Made by a program: the position numbers and the translations under genes. From the NCBI GenBank assembly GCA_900543945.1, contig UQTN01000079.1, forward strand, positions 1 to 9,896: 9,896 nt of DNA. The letters are read 5' to 3'. Below are positions 1 through 5,562 of this stretch, one piece after another. The stretch is from an uncultured Collinsella sp. (GTDB lineage: Bacteria > Actinomycetota > Coriobacteriia > Coriobacteriales > Coriobacteriaceae). A model generated the notes under the pieces. The model searched no databases. It was not told the origin of the DNA and saw only the letters and a list, made by a program, of their open reading frames with translations. Position 1 is the first letter of the stretch, and each line of letters starts with the position of its first letter.

Positions 1-419
1 TGGGCTACGTGATCGCAGCCCCCGAGGTTATCGACGTGTTCGCGGCGATTCGCCAGATCTACTCGGTCAACGTGCTGAGCCAGGCCGCCGCGCTTGCCTG
101 CGTGCGTGCCCGCGATGCGTACGCGCCCGTGGTGGCACAGGTTGCATCCGAGCGCGAGCGCGAGCTGTGTGCCCTGCGCGCAATGGCTGCCGAGGGTCTG
201 CCCGTGGAGACATGGCCGAGCGCGGCGAACTTTATGCTCGTACGCACGCCGCATGCCACGCGCGTGCGCGAGCGGCTGCGCGACGAGTATTCGATTTTGG
301 TGCGCGACTTTAGCTACGCGCCGGGCCTTGCGGACTGCCTGCGCATTACCGTGGGTACCCCGCAGGAAAACGATGAGGTGCTGGCTGCGTTTGCCGCGCT
401 GGTGAAGGAGGAGATGTAG
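1..419 (+). CDS. hisC: Histidinol-phosphate aminotransferase, C-terminal part (5' truncated by window edge)
   Basis: This is the C-terminal ~138 residues of a fold-type I PLP aminotransferase. HisC converts imidazole-acetol phosphate and glutamate to histidinol phosphate in the cytoplasm. The reading frame is open from base 3 to a TAG at 417-419, so the apparent GTG at base 9 is internal and not a start. Visible family signatures are the helix segment around RQIYSVN, the PSAANFMLV strand, and the C-terminal LRITVGTPQEND segment with the conserved arginine that binds the substrate carboxylate or phosphate. The PLP lysine lies outside the window. The stop codon abuts the hisB ATG, and the last codons hold an AAGGAGGAG Shine-Dalgarno for hisB, so the two are probably translationally coupled. 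Assignment as HisC rather than another class I/II aminotransferase leans on the operon context. Confidence 0.9.
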   Translation, partial: GYVIAAPEVIDVFAAIRQIYSVNVLSQAAALACVRARDAYAPVVAQVASERERELCALRAMAAEGLPVETWPSAANFMLVRTPHATRVRERLRDEYSILVRDFSYAPGLADCLRITVGTPQENDEVLAAFAALVKEEM

Positions 420-1007
420 ATGGGCCGTTATACCGAGGTGACCCGCAAGACGGGCGAGACCGACATTGTCGTAAAGCTTGACCTGGATGGGAGCGGCGTG
501 TGCGACATCTCGTCCGGCGTGCCGTTTTTCGACCACATGCTCAACGCCTTTGGCCGCCATGGTTTGTTCGATCTGACGGTGCACGCGGTGGGCGATGTGG
601 AAGTCGACGCACACCACACCGTCGAGGATACGGGCATTGTGCTGGGCGAGGCGTTCTGCCAGGCGCTGGGTGACAAGGCGGGCATTACGCGCTTTGCCGA
701 TGCGGCGATCGCCATGGACGAGACGCTTGTGATGGCTGCTGTTGATATTTCGGGCCGCGGGCAGGCCTACTGCGAGCTGCCCGTGCCGACCGAGCGCGTG
801 GGCAGCTTTGATACCGAGCTGGCCGTCGAGTTCTTCTGCGCCTTCGCGCGCGACGCCAAGCTCACGCTGCACGTGCGCGAGCTGGCGGGCGCTAACTCGC
901 ATCACATTATCGAGGCCGCCTTTAAGGCCGTGGGCCGCACGATGCGTCACGCCTGCGAGCTCGATCCCCGCGTGCAGGGCATCCCCAGCACCAAGGGCTC
1001 ACTGTAA
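420..1007 (+). CDS. hisB: Imidazoleglycerol-phosphate dehydratase
   Basis: HisB removes water from imidazole-glycerol phosphate to give imidazole-acetol phosphate, the substrate of HisC. The protein is 195 residues, the usual length for the monofunctional enzyme without the N-terminal phosphatase domain of E. coli HisB. This fits with a separate phosphatase gene at 4364-5275. The two manganese-binding motifs of the duplicated fold are intact: HHTVED at residues 65-70 and NSHHIIEA at 159-166. FDHM at 37-40 is also typical. The ATG follows the hisC TAG with no gap, and a strong GGAGGAG lies within the end of hisC. After the stop there are 59 bases before hisH, longer than most junctions in this operon, and they hold a hairpin. 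Confidence 0.97.
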   Translation: MGRYTEVTRKTGETDIVVKLDLDGSGVCDISSGVPFFDHMLNAFGRHGLFDLTVHAVGDVEVDAHHTVEDTGIVLGEAFCQALGDKAGITRFADAAIAMDETLVMAAVDISGRGQAYCELPVPTERVGSFDTELAVEFFCAFARDAKLTLHVRELAGANSHHIIEAAFKAVGRTMRHACELDPRVQGIPSTKGSL

Positions 1008-1040
1008 CCTGCCAAAAAGGGACAGGTTTATTTTGGCAGG
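1008..1040. repeat. REP-like hairpin between hisB and hisH (10-bp arms, 13-nt loop)
   Basis: A perfect 10-bp inverted repeat (CCTGCCAAAA at 1008-1017, TTTTGGCAGG at 1031-1040) encloses the 13-base loop AGGGACAGGTTTA. It begins one base after the hisB stop and ends before the hisH Shine-Dalgarno. The right arm runs into TTTT, so on the + strand it could act as a weak intrinsic terminator or attenuator, or protect an upstream mRNA end. Its arm length, loop length and the loop pattern GGGAC-N4-TTA are shared with the element at 4332-4364. That suggests a dispersed REP-type palindrome rather than a his-specific signal. Function is inferred. Confidence 0.75.
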
Positions 1041-1055
1041 TTTTGAATGGAAAAA

Positions 1056-1062
1056 GGGAGGG
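1056..1062 (+). promoter_or_regulatory. Ribosome binding site that sets the hisH start
   Basis: GGGAGGG lies 4 bases before the GTG at 1067. It supports that GTG over the in-frame TTG at 1043, which would add eight residues absent from the family and has no Shine-Dalgarno in front of it. Confidence 0.7.
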
Positions 1063-1066
1063 TCGC

Positions 1067-1768
1067 GTGGGCGAACCGAAGATCGTGGTGGTCGACTACC
1101 ACAAAGGGAACTTGTCGAGCGTCGTGCGCGGGCTTGCGCGCGCCGGTGCCGCCGCCTGCACGTCGGATGATCAGGAGCAGATCCGCAGCGCCGACGGCCT
1201 GGTCATCCCGGGTGTGGGCGCGTTCTATGACGCAATCGCCTTTATGCGCCAGAGCGGCGAGGCGGACGCGGTGCTCGACGCCGTTGCCGTCGGAACTCCG
1301 CTGCTCGGTATCTGCCTGGGCCTTCAGCTCTTTTTTGAGCGCGGCAACGAGGGCGTGCCTGCGGAGGAGGGCATGGTCGCGGATGCCAGCGCCCCCGAGC
1401 AGGCCGGCGGCCCCTGGGTCGATGGCCTGGGTATTATGCGCGGCTCGTGCACGCGCTTGGAGTCGAGCCGCCTCAAGGTGCCGCACGTGGGCTGGGATCA
1501 GGTGCACATGACGCCTGCCGGCGCGGCCGATCCGCTGCTCGCCGGTTTTGCCGAGGGCGCCAACATGTATTTCACTCACAGCTACGCGGTGGCCGACGAC
1601 GTCGATGCCGCCGATGTGTTGGCGCGCACGCACTACACACGGAGCTTCCCGTGCATCGTGCGCCACGGCAACGTGTGGGGCTGCCAGTTCCATCCCGAGA
1701 AATCCTCTGCGCTGGGTCAGCGCATCCTTAAGAACTTCGTGAGCATCGTCGAGGGGGCCGGCCGATGA
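1067..1768 (+). CDS. hisH: Imidazole glycerol phosphate synthase, glutamine amidotransferase subunit
   Basis: HisH is the class I glutaminase that supplies ammonia to HisF, which is encoded two genes downstream. The GTG start gives 233 residues. The catalytic triad is intact: Cys83 in the nucleophile elbow GICLGLQ, then His209 and Glu211 in CQFHPEKS. The N-terminal strand VVVDYHKGNLSSV and the PGVGAF oxyanion-loop motif (residues 48-53) are typical. The protein is longer than the common ~200 residues. The extra sequence lies after the nucleophile elbow, around residues 93-120, and is rich in Gly, Ala and Glu. The TGA overlaps the hisA ATG (ATGA), which indicates coupling. Confidence 0.96.
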   Translation: MGEPKIVVVDYHKGNLSSVVRGLARAGAAACTSDDQEQIRSADGLVIPGVGAFYDAIAFMRQSGEADAVLDAVAVGTPLLGICLGLQLFFERGNEGVPAEEGMVADASAPEQAGGPWVDGLGIMRGSCTRLESSRLKVPHVGWDQVHMTPAGAADPLLAGFAEGANMYFTHSYAVADDVDAADVLARTHYTRSFPCIVRHGNVWGCQFHPEKSSALGQRILKNFVSIVEGAGR

Positions 1769-2508
1769 TTCTGTTTCCCGCAATCGATTTGATCGGCGGC
1801 AAGGTCGTGCGCCTGGAGCGCGGCGACCGGAGCCGCTGTAAGGTGTATTCTGACGACCCCGTGGCCGTTGCTCGCTCCTTTGCCGAGCAGGGCGCGAGCT
1901 GGGTGCACGTCGTCGACCTGTCCGCTGCCTTTGGCGAGGACGAGGACGCGTGCGCTGCCAACTTGGCAGCGATTAAGGCCATCTGCGGCGTCGACGGTCT
2001 GTCCGCGGACGTGGGCGGCGGCGTTCGCTCGCTCGCGCGCATCGACGAGCTGGCCGGCTACGGCGCGCGTCGCATCGCGCTAGGCACGGTGCTCGTGACC
2101 GAGCCGGGATTTGCCGAGGTGGCGGCGCAAGGCTTTGGCGAGTTACTGGTGGCAGACATTGCCGCCCGTGACGGCCAGGTCAAGGTGAATGGTTGGCGCG
2201 ACGGCGCGGGTGTGGCGCTCGACGACGCCGTGGCGCAGCTCACCGAGCTGGGCTTTAAGCATCTGGTGTATACCGACATCGCGCGCGATGGCATGCAGAC
2301 GGGCATCGACGTGGCGGCGTATCGCCATGTGGCCGAGGTCGCGGGCTTTCCCGTCGTGGCTTCGGGCGGCATCTCGACGCTCGATGATATCCGCGCACTG
2401 GCCGCGGTGGGCGAGGATGCCATCGAGGGTGCCATTACCGGTCGTGCGCTCTACGAGGGCAACTTTACGCTGGCCCAGGCGTTGGCCGCCGCCCGAGGGA
2501 AGGAGTAG
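1765..2508 (+). CDS. hisA: ProFAR isomerase (HisA)
   Basis: HisA is a (beta/alpha)8-barrel enzyme that performs an Amadori rearrangement of ProFAR to PRFAR, the substrate of HisH/HisF. The product is 247 residues, the normal length. The catalytic aspartates are visible: Asp8 in FPAIDLIGG and Asp131 in VADIAARDG, with YTDIARDG at 169-176. The phosphate-binding glycine motifs ADVGGGVRS (81-89) and ASGGIST (199-205) are intact. The start overlaps the end of hisH. Some actinobacteria use a bifunctional HisA/TrpF (PriA), and a Trp-Arg pair occurs at 144-145 in the relevant loop. That is not enough to call PriA, so plain HisA is given. Confidence 0.95.
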   Translation: MILFPAIDLIGGKVVRLERGDRSRCKVYSDDPVAVARSFAEQGASWVHVVDLSAAFGEDEDACAANLAAIKAICGVDGLSADVGGGVRSLARIDELAGYGARRIALGTVLVTEPGFAEVAAQGFGELLVADIAARDGQVKVNGWRDGAGVALDDAVAQLTELGFKHLVYTDIARDGMQTGIDVAAYRHVAEVAGFPVVASGGISTLDDIRALAAVGEDAIEGAITGRALYEGNFTLAQALAAARGKE

Positions 2509-2511
2509 CCC

Positions 2512-3294
2512 ATGCTTGCCAAACGCGTGATTCCCTGTCTGGATGTTAAGGACGGCCGCGTGGTCAAGGGCGTCAACTTTGTGAGCCTGCGCGATGCTGG
2601 CGACCCGGTGGAGCTGGCGCGCGCCTACGACCGCGAGGGTGCAGACGAGGTCGTCTTCCTGGACATTACCGCGACGAGCGACAACCGCGCGACGACCATC
2701 GAGATGGCGGCGCACGCGGCCGAGGAGCTCGCTATTCCCTATACCGTGGGCGGCGGTTTCCGCGACTTGGCGGGCATGCGAACCATGGTTGCCGCCGGTG
2801 CCGACAAGGTGTCGCTTAACTCTGCCGCCGTGCGCGATCCGTCGTTGATCAGCCAGGCCGCCGCGGCGTTTGGCAGCCAGGCCGTGGTCGTGGCGATTGA
2901 TGCCAAGCGCGTGGGCCTGCCCGGTCAGCCGGATGCCGACAAGTGGGAGGTCTTCACGGCGGGCGGTCGCAACGCCACGGGTATCGATGCGGTGGCGTGG
3001 GCCGAGGAAGCGGCTCGTCGCGGCGCCGGTGAGATCTTGCTCACCAGCATGGATCGCGACGGCACCAAGGCTGGCTTCGACCTGGCACTCACCCGCGCCG
3101 TGGCGCGCGCGGTGCCGATCCCGGTGATCGCAAGCGGCGGCGTGGGCACGCTCGAGCATTTTGCCGAGGGCGTGATCGAGGGCGAAGCCGACGCCGTACT
3201 GGCGGCCAGCGTCTTTCACTTTGGAACTTTCAGCATTCGCGAAGTCAAAGAATATATGGCCTCTCAAGGCATCCCTGTCAGGTTGGACTTCTAG
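2512..3294 (+). CDS. hisF: Imidazole glycerol phosphate synthase, cyclase subunit
   Basis: HisF is the cyclase half of the HisH/HisF synthase. It uses channelled ammonia to convert PRFAR to imidazole-glycerol phosphate and AICAR. The product is 260 residues, full length. The acid-base catalysts are present: Asp11 in RVIPCLDVKDGRVVKG and Asp130 in VVVAIDAKR. Phosphate-binding motifs YTVGGGFRD (77-85) and IASGGVGT are intact, as is the LLTSMDRDGTK loop. The ATG sits 3 bases after the hisA stop, preceded by GGGAAGGAG at 2497-2505. The gene is followed by a large palindromic element, not directly by hisI. Confidence 0.97.
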   Translation: MLAKRVIPCLDVKDGRVVKGVNFVSLRDAGDPVELARAYDREGADEVVFLDITATSDNRATTIEMAAHAAEELAIPYTVGGGFRDLAGMRTMVAAGADKVSLNSAAVRDPSLISQAAAAFGSQAVVVAIDAKRVGLPGQPDADKWEVFTAGGRNATGIDAVAWAEEAARRGAGEILLTSMDRDGTKAGFDLALTRAVARAVPIPVIASGGVGTLEHFAEGVIEGEADAVLAASVFHFGTFSIREVKEYMASQGIPVRLDF

Positions 3295-3295
3295 C

Positions 3296-3407
3296 GCTGC
3301 GGCTTGCCCAGGCGCCCGACCTTCCGGCTCCAACCCTCCTCGCGTACTTTAAGTACGCGTCGTCGGGCTTGTCGCTCGGAATCTCGGGCACCTGGACAAC
3401 CCTCGCC
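3296..3407. repeat. Large imperfect palindrome (~112 bases) between hisF and hisI
   Basis: Nested inverted repeats fill nearly the whole hisF-hisI gap. The core is a 9-bp perfect pair, CGCGTACTT (3341-3349) and AAGTACGCG (3351-3359), around one T. The outer pair is CCAGGCGCCCGACCTTCCG (3308-3326) against CGGAATCTCGGGCACCTGG (3377-3395), matching at 16 of 19 positions. Weaker pairing extends to 3296 and 3407 (23 of 31 positions per arm overall). Two mismatches (C opposite A) would become G-U pairs in a - strand transcript, so the fold is better in that orientation. This looks like a MITE-like or repeated palindrome inserted in the operon. A role as RNA processing site or polarity element is possible. 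Confidence 0.6.
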
Positions 3408-3427
3408 GACCTGCGAAGTTTGAATTT

Positions 3428-3433
3428 GGGGAG
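3428..3433 (+). promoter_or_regulatory. Ribosome binding site that sets the hisI start
   Basis: GGGGAG lies 4 bases before the ATG at 3438. It rules against the upstream in-frame TTG start at 3369, which lies inside the right half of the palindrome and would add 23 non-family residues. Confidence 0.7.
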
Positions 3434-3437
3434 AGAA

Positions 3438-3779
3438 ATGGAAGAGATAACCGATCCTTCAAAACTTACGTACGACGCCCGCGGGCTGATTCCTTGCGTG
3501 GTTCAGCAGCATGACACCGGTGAGGTGCTTATGGTTGCTTGGATGAACGAGGAATCGGTGGGGCTGACGCTCAAGACCGGGACCACGTGGTTTTGGAGTC
3601 GCAGCCGTCAGGAGCTCTGGAACAAGGGCGCGACGAGTGGCAACATGCAGGAGGTCAAGGAGCTCTGGGCCGACTGCGATAGCGATACGCTGCTGGTCAA
3701 GGTGGACTCACCGGGCCCGGCCTGCCATACCAGCAACCGTACCTGCTTCTTTAAGCGCGTGGAAGGGGGAGTGCGATGA
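3438..3779 (+). CDS. hisI: Phosphoribosyl-AMP cyclohydrolase
   Basis: HisI opens the adenine ring of PR-AMP to give ProFAR, the substrate of HisA. The protein is 113 residues and carries only the cyclohydrolase domain. PR-ATP pyrophosphatase is a separate gene (hisE) downstream, unlike the fused HisIE of E. coli. Signatures are WFWSRSRQELWNKGATSGN (51-69) and the metal site DCDSD (79-83). Three cysteines at 80, 96 and 103 have the 16- and 7-residue spacing known for the zinc ligands of archaeal HisI, with GPACHTSNRTCFF covering the last two. The TGA overlaps the next gene's ATG. Confidence 0.97.
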   Translation: MEEITDPSKLTYDARGLIPCVVQQHDTGEVLMVAWMNEESVGLTLKTGTTWFWSRSRQELWNKGATSGNMQEVKELWADCDSDTLLVKVDSPGPACHTSNRTCFFKRVEGGVR

Positions 3780-4003
3780 AAGTCGTGACGCCGTTCGAGG
3801 TCGCCGAATGCAACACCGAGCTCCTCCGCGCGGGCGTGCCATGCCGCGTGCACCTGACTGATGCCTGCGGGGCGCAGTCGCTTTGGCTCGAGGCCGAGAA
3901 GGAAAGGCTCAATGAGGCCCATGCCGTCATCGTCGAGTTCTTTGAGAAAAAGGGCGCAAAGCCTCGGTTCGATGAGACCGGTACCTACTTTACGCTGCAG
4001 TAA
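3776..4003 (+). CDS. Uncharacterised 75-residue protein encoded between hisI and hisE
   Basis: This small gene overlaps the hisI stop by four bases (ATGA) and ends 15 bases before hisE, so it is almost certainly translated with the operon. The protein has no signal peptide or membrane segment. It has three cysteines (12, 23, 31), a central HLTDACGAQSLWLE segment (26-39), an acidic/basic helix around residues 40-60 and a short C-terminal strand ending TGTYFTLQ. The DAC-G-Q-S motif recalls small proteins annotated as the RDAC family in Coriobacteriia and Firmicutes. I recall this family only by name and know of no function. The position suggests a link to histidine synthesis, for example as an accessory or regulator of HisI or HisE, but this is inference. 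Confidence 0.85.
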   Translation: MKVVTPFEVAECNTELLRAGVPCRVHLTDACGAQSLWLEAEKERLNEAHAVIVEFFEKKGAKPRFDETGTYFTLQ

Positions 4004-4018
4004 CGAGAGGAAATAACC

Positions 4019-4336
4019 ATGGGAGTCAGAACAGCTAACGTGCAGCCGGGAAACATCGGTGAGACGCTGACGGGACTGGCCGAGGTGATTCACGGTCGTC
4101 GCGACGCATCGCCGCAGGAGAGCTATACCGCGCGTCTGCTGACCGACGTCGAGGACGAGCTTCTCAAGAAGCTTGCCGAGGAGGCGAGCGAGGTGATCAT
4201 GGCCTGCAAGGATAACGACCACGATCACATCCGCTACGAGGCCGGCGACCTGATCTACCACCTGCTCGTGACGCTCGAGCGCTACGGCATCACCCTCGAC
4301 GAACTGGCCGGCGAACTCAACGCCCGCCGCCACTAG
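4019..4336 (+). CDS. hisE: Phosphoribosyl-ATP pyrophosphatase
   Basis: HisE hydrolyses PR-ATP to PR-AMP and pyrophosphate, the step before HisI. The protein is 105 residues, normal for the free-standing enzyme. It has the all-alpha MazG-like NTP pyrophosphohydrolase signature: EDELLKKLAEEASEVIMA with the EExxE metal-binding pattern, then YEAGDLIYHLLVTLE carrying the second acidic pair. An AGAGG lies 8 bases before the ATG. It is the last gene of the operon on this strand. Its stop codon is inside the left arm of the hairpin at 4332-4364, across which it meets a convergent gene. Confidence 0.95.
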   Translation: MGVRTANVQPGNIGETLTGLAEVIHGRRDASPQESYTARLLTDVEDELLKKLAEEASEVIMACKDNDHDHIRYEAGDLIYHLLVTLERYGITLDELAGELNARRH

Positions 4337-4364
4337 TCATTGGGGACGTTCTTAAACGACTAGT
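4332..4364. terminator. REP-like hairpin spanning the convergent hisE / PHP gene junction
   Basis: Arms ACTAGTCATT (4332-4341) and AACGACTAGT (4355-4364) pair at 9 of 10 positions around the 13-base loop GGGGACGTTCTTA. The left arm contains the hisE TAG, and the right arm ends on the last base of the opposing gene's stop codon. It is therefore placed to end transcription from both sides, though it lacks a clear T-run on either strand. Arm length, loop length and the GGGAC-N4-TTA loop pattern match the element at 1008-1040, so a REP-type repeat recruited as a bidirectional terminator is the best reading. Confidence 0.6.
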
Positions 4365-5275
4365 TAGGCGAGGGGCGTGGATTCCCATTCGCCGGTGGGG
4401 TGGGGGATATCGAAGGCCCGGTAGCCGCAGTCGTAGGCGTGGGCCTGGGCCTCGCGGATGTTCCAGCAGATGTCGCAGGCGCGGTGCGCGTCCGAGCCAA
4501 AGGTGATGGGCACCTCGGCATGGGCGAAGCGGCGCAACAGCCCGGTCGCGGGGTAGTAATCGTCGAGCCCCTTGCGCGGTGCGGCGGTCGAGACCTCAAC
4601 GCGGCGACCCGTATCGTGGGCGCATTCGGCCATCTGCTCCCAAAACGGCGCGGGGTCAAAGTCGGGTGCAAAGCCGTCCTTCGAAAAGCGCATGACCAGG
4701 TCGGGATGGGCCATCGCGTCAAAGTTGAGTGAGCTTTCGCAAGCACGGCACCAGTCGTCGACGTAGCACTCCCACACGCCGCGCACGCCTAAGTTTTCCC
4801 AAACATGCAAGTTGGTATCGTCGTCGATCCAGCCGCAAAGGGAATCGGGTGTATCGGGGCGCGCGACGTCCTCTGTCCCTGCCGTGCCCGCGGCGCCTGC
4901 CGCAATATCGTCCGGGTTGCCAATCCAGTGCACGCTGCCCAGACGTACGACGGCGCCCTGGGACCAGTGCTCTACCAAGGGCTCGCAGCCCTCGTACCAA
5001 TCGCATTCAAAACCGTAGATAAAGGTGAGCTCCGGCGCAATCTGCGCGGCGAGTTTGCGGGCGTCCTCAAAGGCCAAACGATGTGCCGGCAAGTCGCCCT
5101 CGACGACCTGCACCTCGCAGTTAGCATCCATACTGGCGGGCAGGGTAAGGTGGTCGGTCGAGACCATGACGCGGCAGCCGGCGGCAGCAGCGGCACGGAC
5201 GTTGTCCTCGAACGAGGCGTGCCCGTCCGAGAACGAGGTATGAGTATGGCAATCGACCAGCGGGCAGGCGGGCAT
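4364..5275 (-). CDS. hisK: PHP-family phosphatase, probable histidinol-phosphatase
   Basis: This is a 303-residue PHP-domain protein, most like the HisK/HisJ type of histidinol-phosphatase that dephosphorylates histidinol phosphate, the product of HisC. PHP metal ligands are visible in order: VDCHTHTSFSDGH (His10, His12), STDHLT (Asp41, His42), GFECD (Glu90), GSVHW (His116), AHPDLV (His190) and FGSDAH (Asp262, His264). Residues ~121-147 form an Ala/Gly/Asp-rich insertion. The start at 5275 has AAAGGAG five bases upstream. The longer open frame reaching 5491 would translate the intergenic hairpin and is rejected. It faces the end of the his operon, and HisB lacks a phosphatase domain, both of which support the role. 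The exact substrate is inferred. Confidence 0.85.
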   Translation of the reverse strand: MPACPLVDCHTHTSFSDGHASFEDNVRAAAAAGCRVMVSTDHLTLPASMDANCEVQVVEGDLPAHRLAFEDARKLAAQIAPELTFIYGFECDWYEGCEPLVEHWSQGAVVRLGSVHWIGNPDDIAAGAAGTAGTEDVARPDTPDSLCGWIDDDTNLHVWENLGVRGVWECYVDDWCRACESSLNFDAMAHPDLVMRFSKDGFAPDFDPAPFWEQMAECAHDTGRRVEVSTAAPRKGLDDYYPATGLLRRFAHAEVPITFGSDAHRACDICWNIREAQAHAYDCGYRAFDIPHPTGEWESTPLA

Positions 5276-5562
5276 GGTGACTCCTTTGCATTTGGCGAAT
5301 CCGCCCCATTGTAATGATGCAGCTCTCAACACGCCGCCCACGCCGGAGCTCGAAATCGATTGGAAAGGCGGTACGGCCTCGCTTGCTCTCAAAACATGTA
5401 CGTCAGCCTCCAAAAGTTGCAAAAAATGACATGTTTGGAGGCTGATGTACATGTTTGGATGGGAGCGAGGACGGCGACGGACGAAAGTCACGCCTGCGCC
5501 ACGTCCGATGTGCTAGCGTTTGAGTGAACAAAACGAGCCCGCGCGGAAAGGATTCGGACCGT
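5276..5562. promoter_or_regulatory. Divergent intergenic region between the PHP phosphatase and larC2-like genes
   Basis: No gene is supported in these 287 bases. At the left end is the phosphatase Shine-Dalgarno (AAAGGAG on the - strand, 5281-5287). A TACAAT on the - strand at 5308-5313 is a good -10 match 32 bases from that start codon, but no convincing -35 partner was found. The middle is taken up by the 94-base hairpin at 5377-5470. The right end holds AAAGGA at 5547-5552, ten bases before the ATG of the rightward gene. Promoters in both directions are expected here but not precisely located. Confidence 0.45.
5377..5470. repeat. 94-base hairpin with 23-bp near-perfect inner arms
   Basis: The inner arms at 5392-5414 and 5434-5456 are complementary at 22 of 23 positions (one G/A difference) around a 19-base loop containing AAAAAA. 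Outer arms CCTCGCT (5377-5383) and AGCGAGG (5464-5470) extend the stem across a 7-8 base internal mismatch. The sequence ACATGTTTGGA also occurs as a direct repeat at 5429-5439 and 5449-5459, exactly 20 bases apart, and the palindrome ACATGT occurs three times (5394, 5429, 5449). The stem is far more perfect than expected by chance. It could be a MITE-like element or a regulatory site shared by the two divergent genes. Confidence 0.75.

Noticed and set aside
1028..1783. 251-codon open frame on the - strand opposite hisH
   Set aside because: Same reason: fully antisense to a gene with an intact catalytic triad, with no recognisable motif.
2143..3333. 396-codon open frame on the - strand opposite hisA/hisF
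   Set aside because: It lies antisense to two clear full-length enzymes and is a by-product of high GC codon bias; its low-complexity His/Arg/Gly-rich product resembles no family.
3608..4333. 241-codon open frame on the - strand opposite hisI-hisE
   Set aside because: Antisense to three coupled genes, with no family features.
5276..5491. 72-residue N-terminal extension of the PHP phosphatase
   Set aside because: It would translate the large hairpin, has no family similarity, and the ATG at 5275 has a strong AAAGGAG and begins right before the PHP motif.
5471..5562. LarC1 remnant or programmed frameshift site upstream of the larC2-like gene
   Set aside because: No His-rich nickel-binding sequence or slippery site is visible, and only ~90 bases separate the gene from the hairpin.
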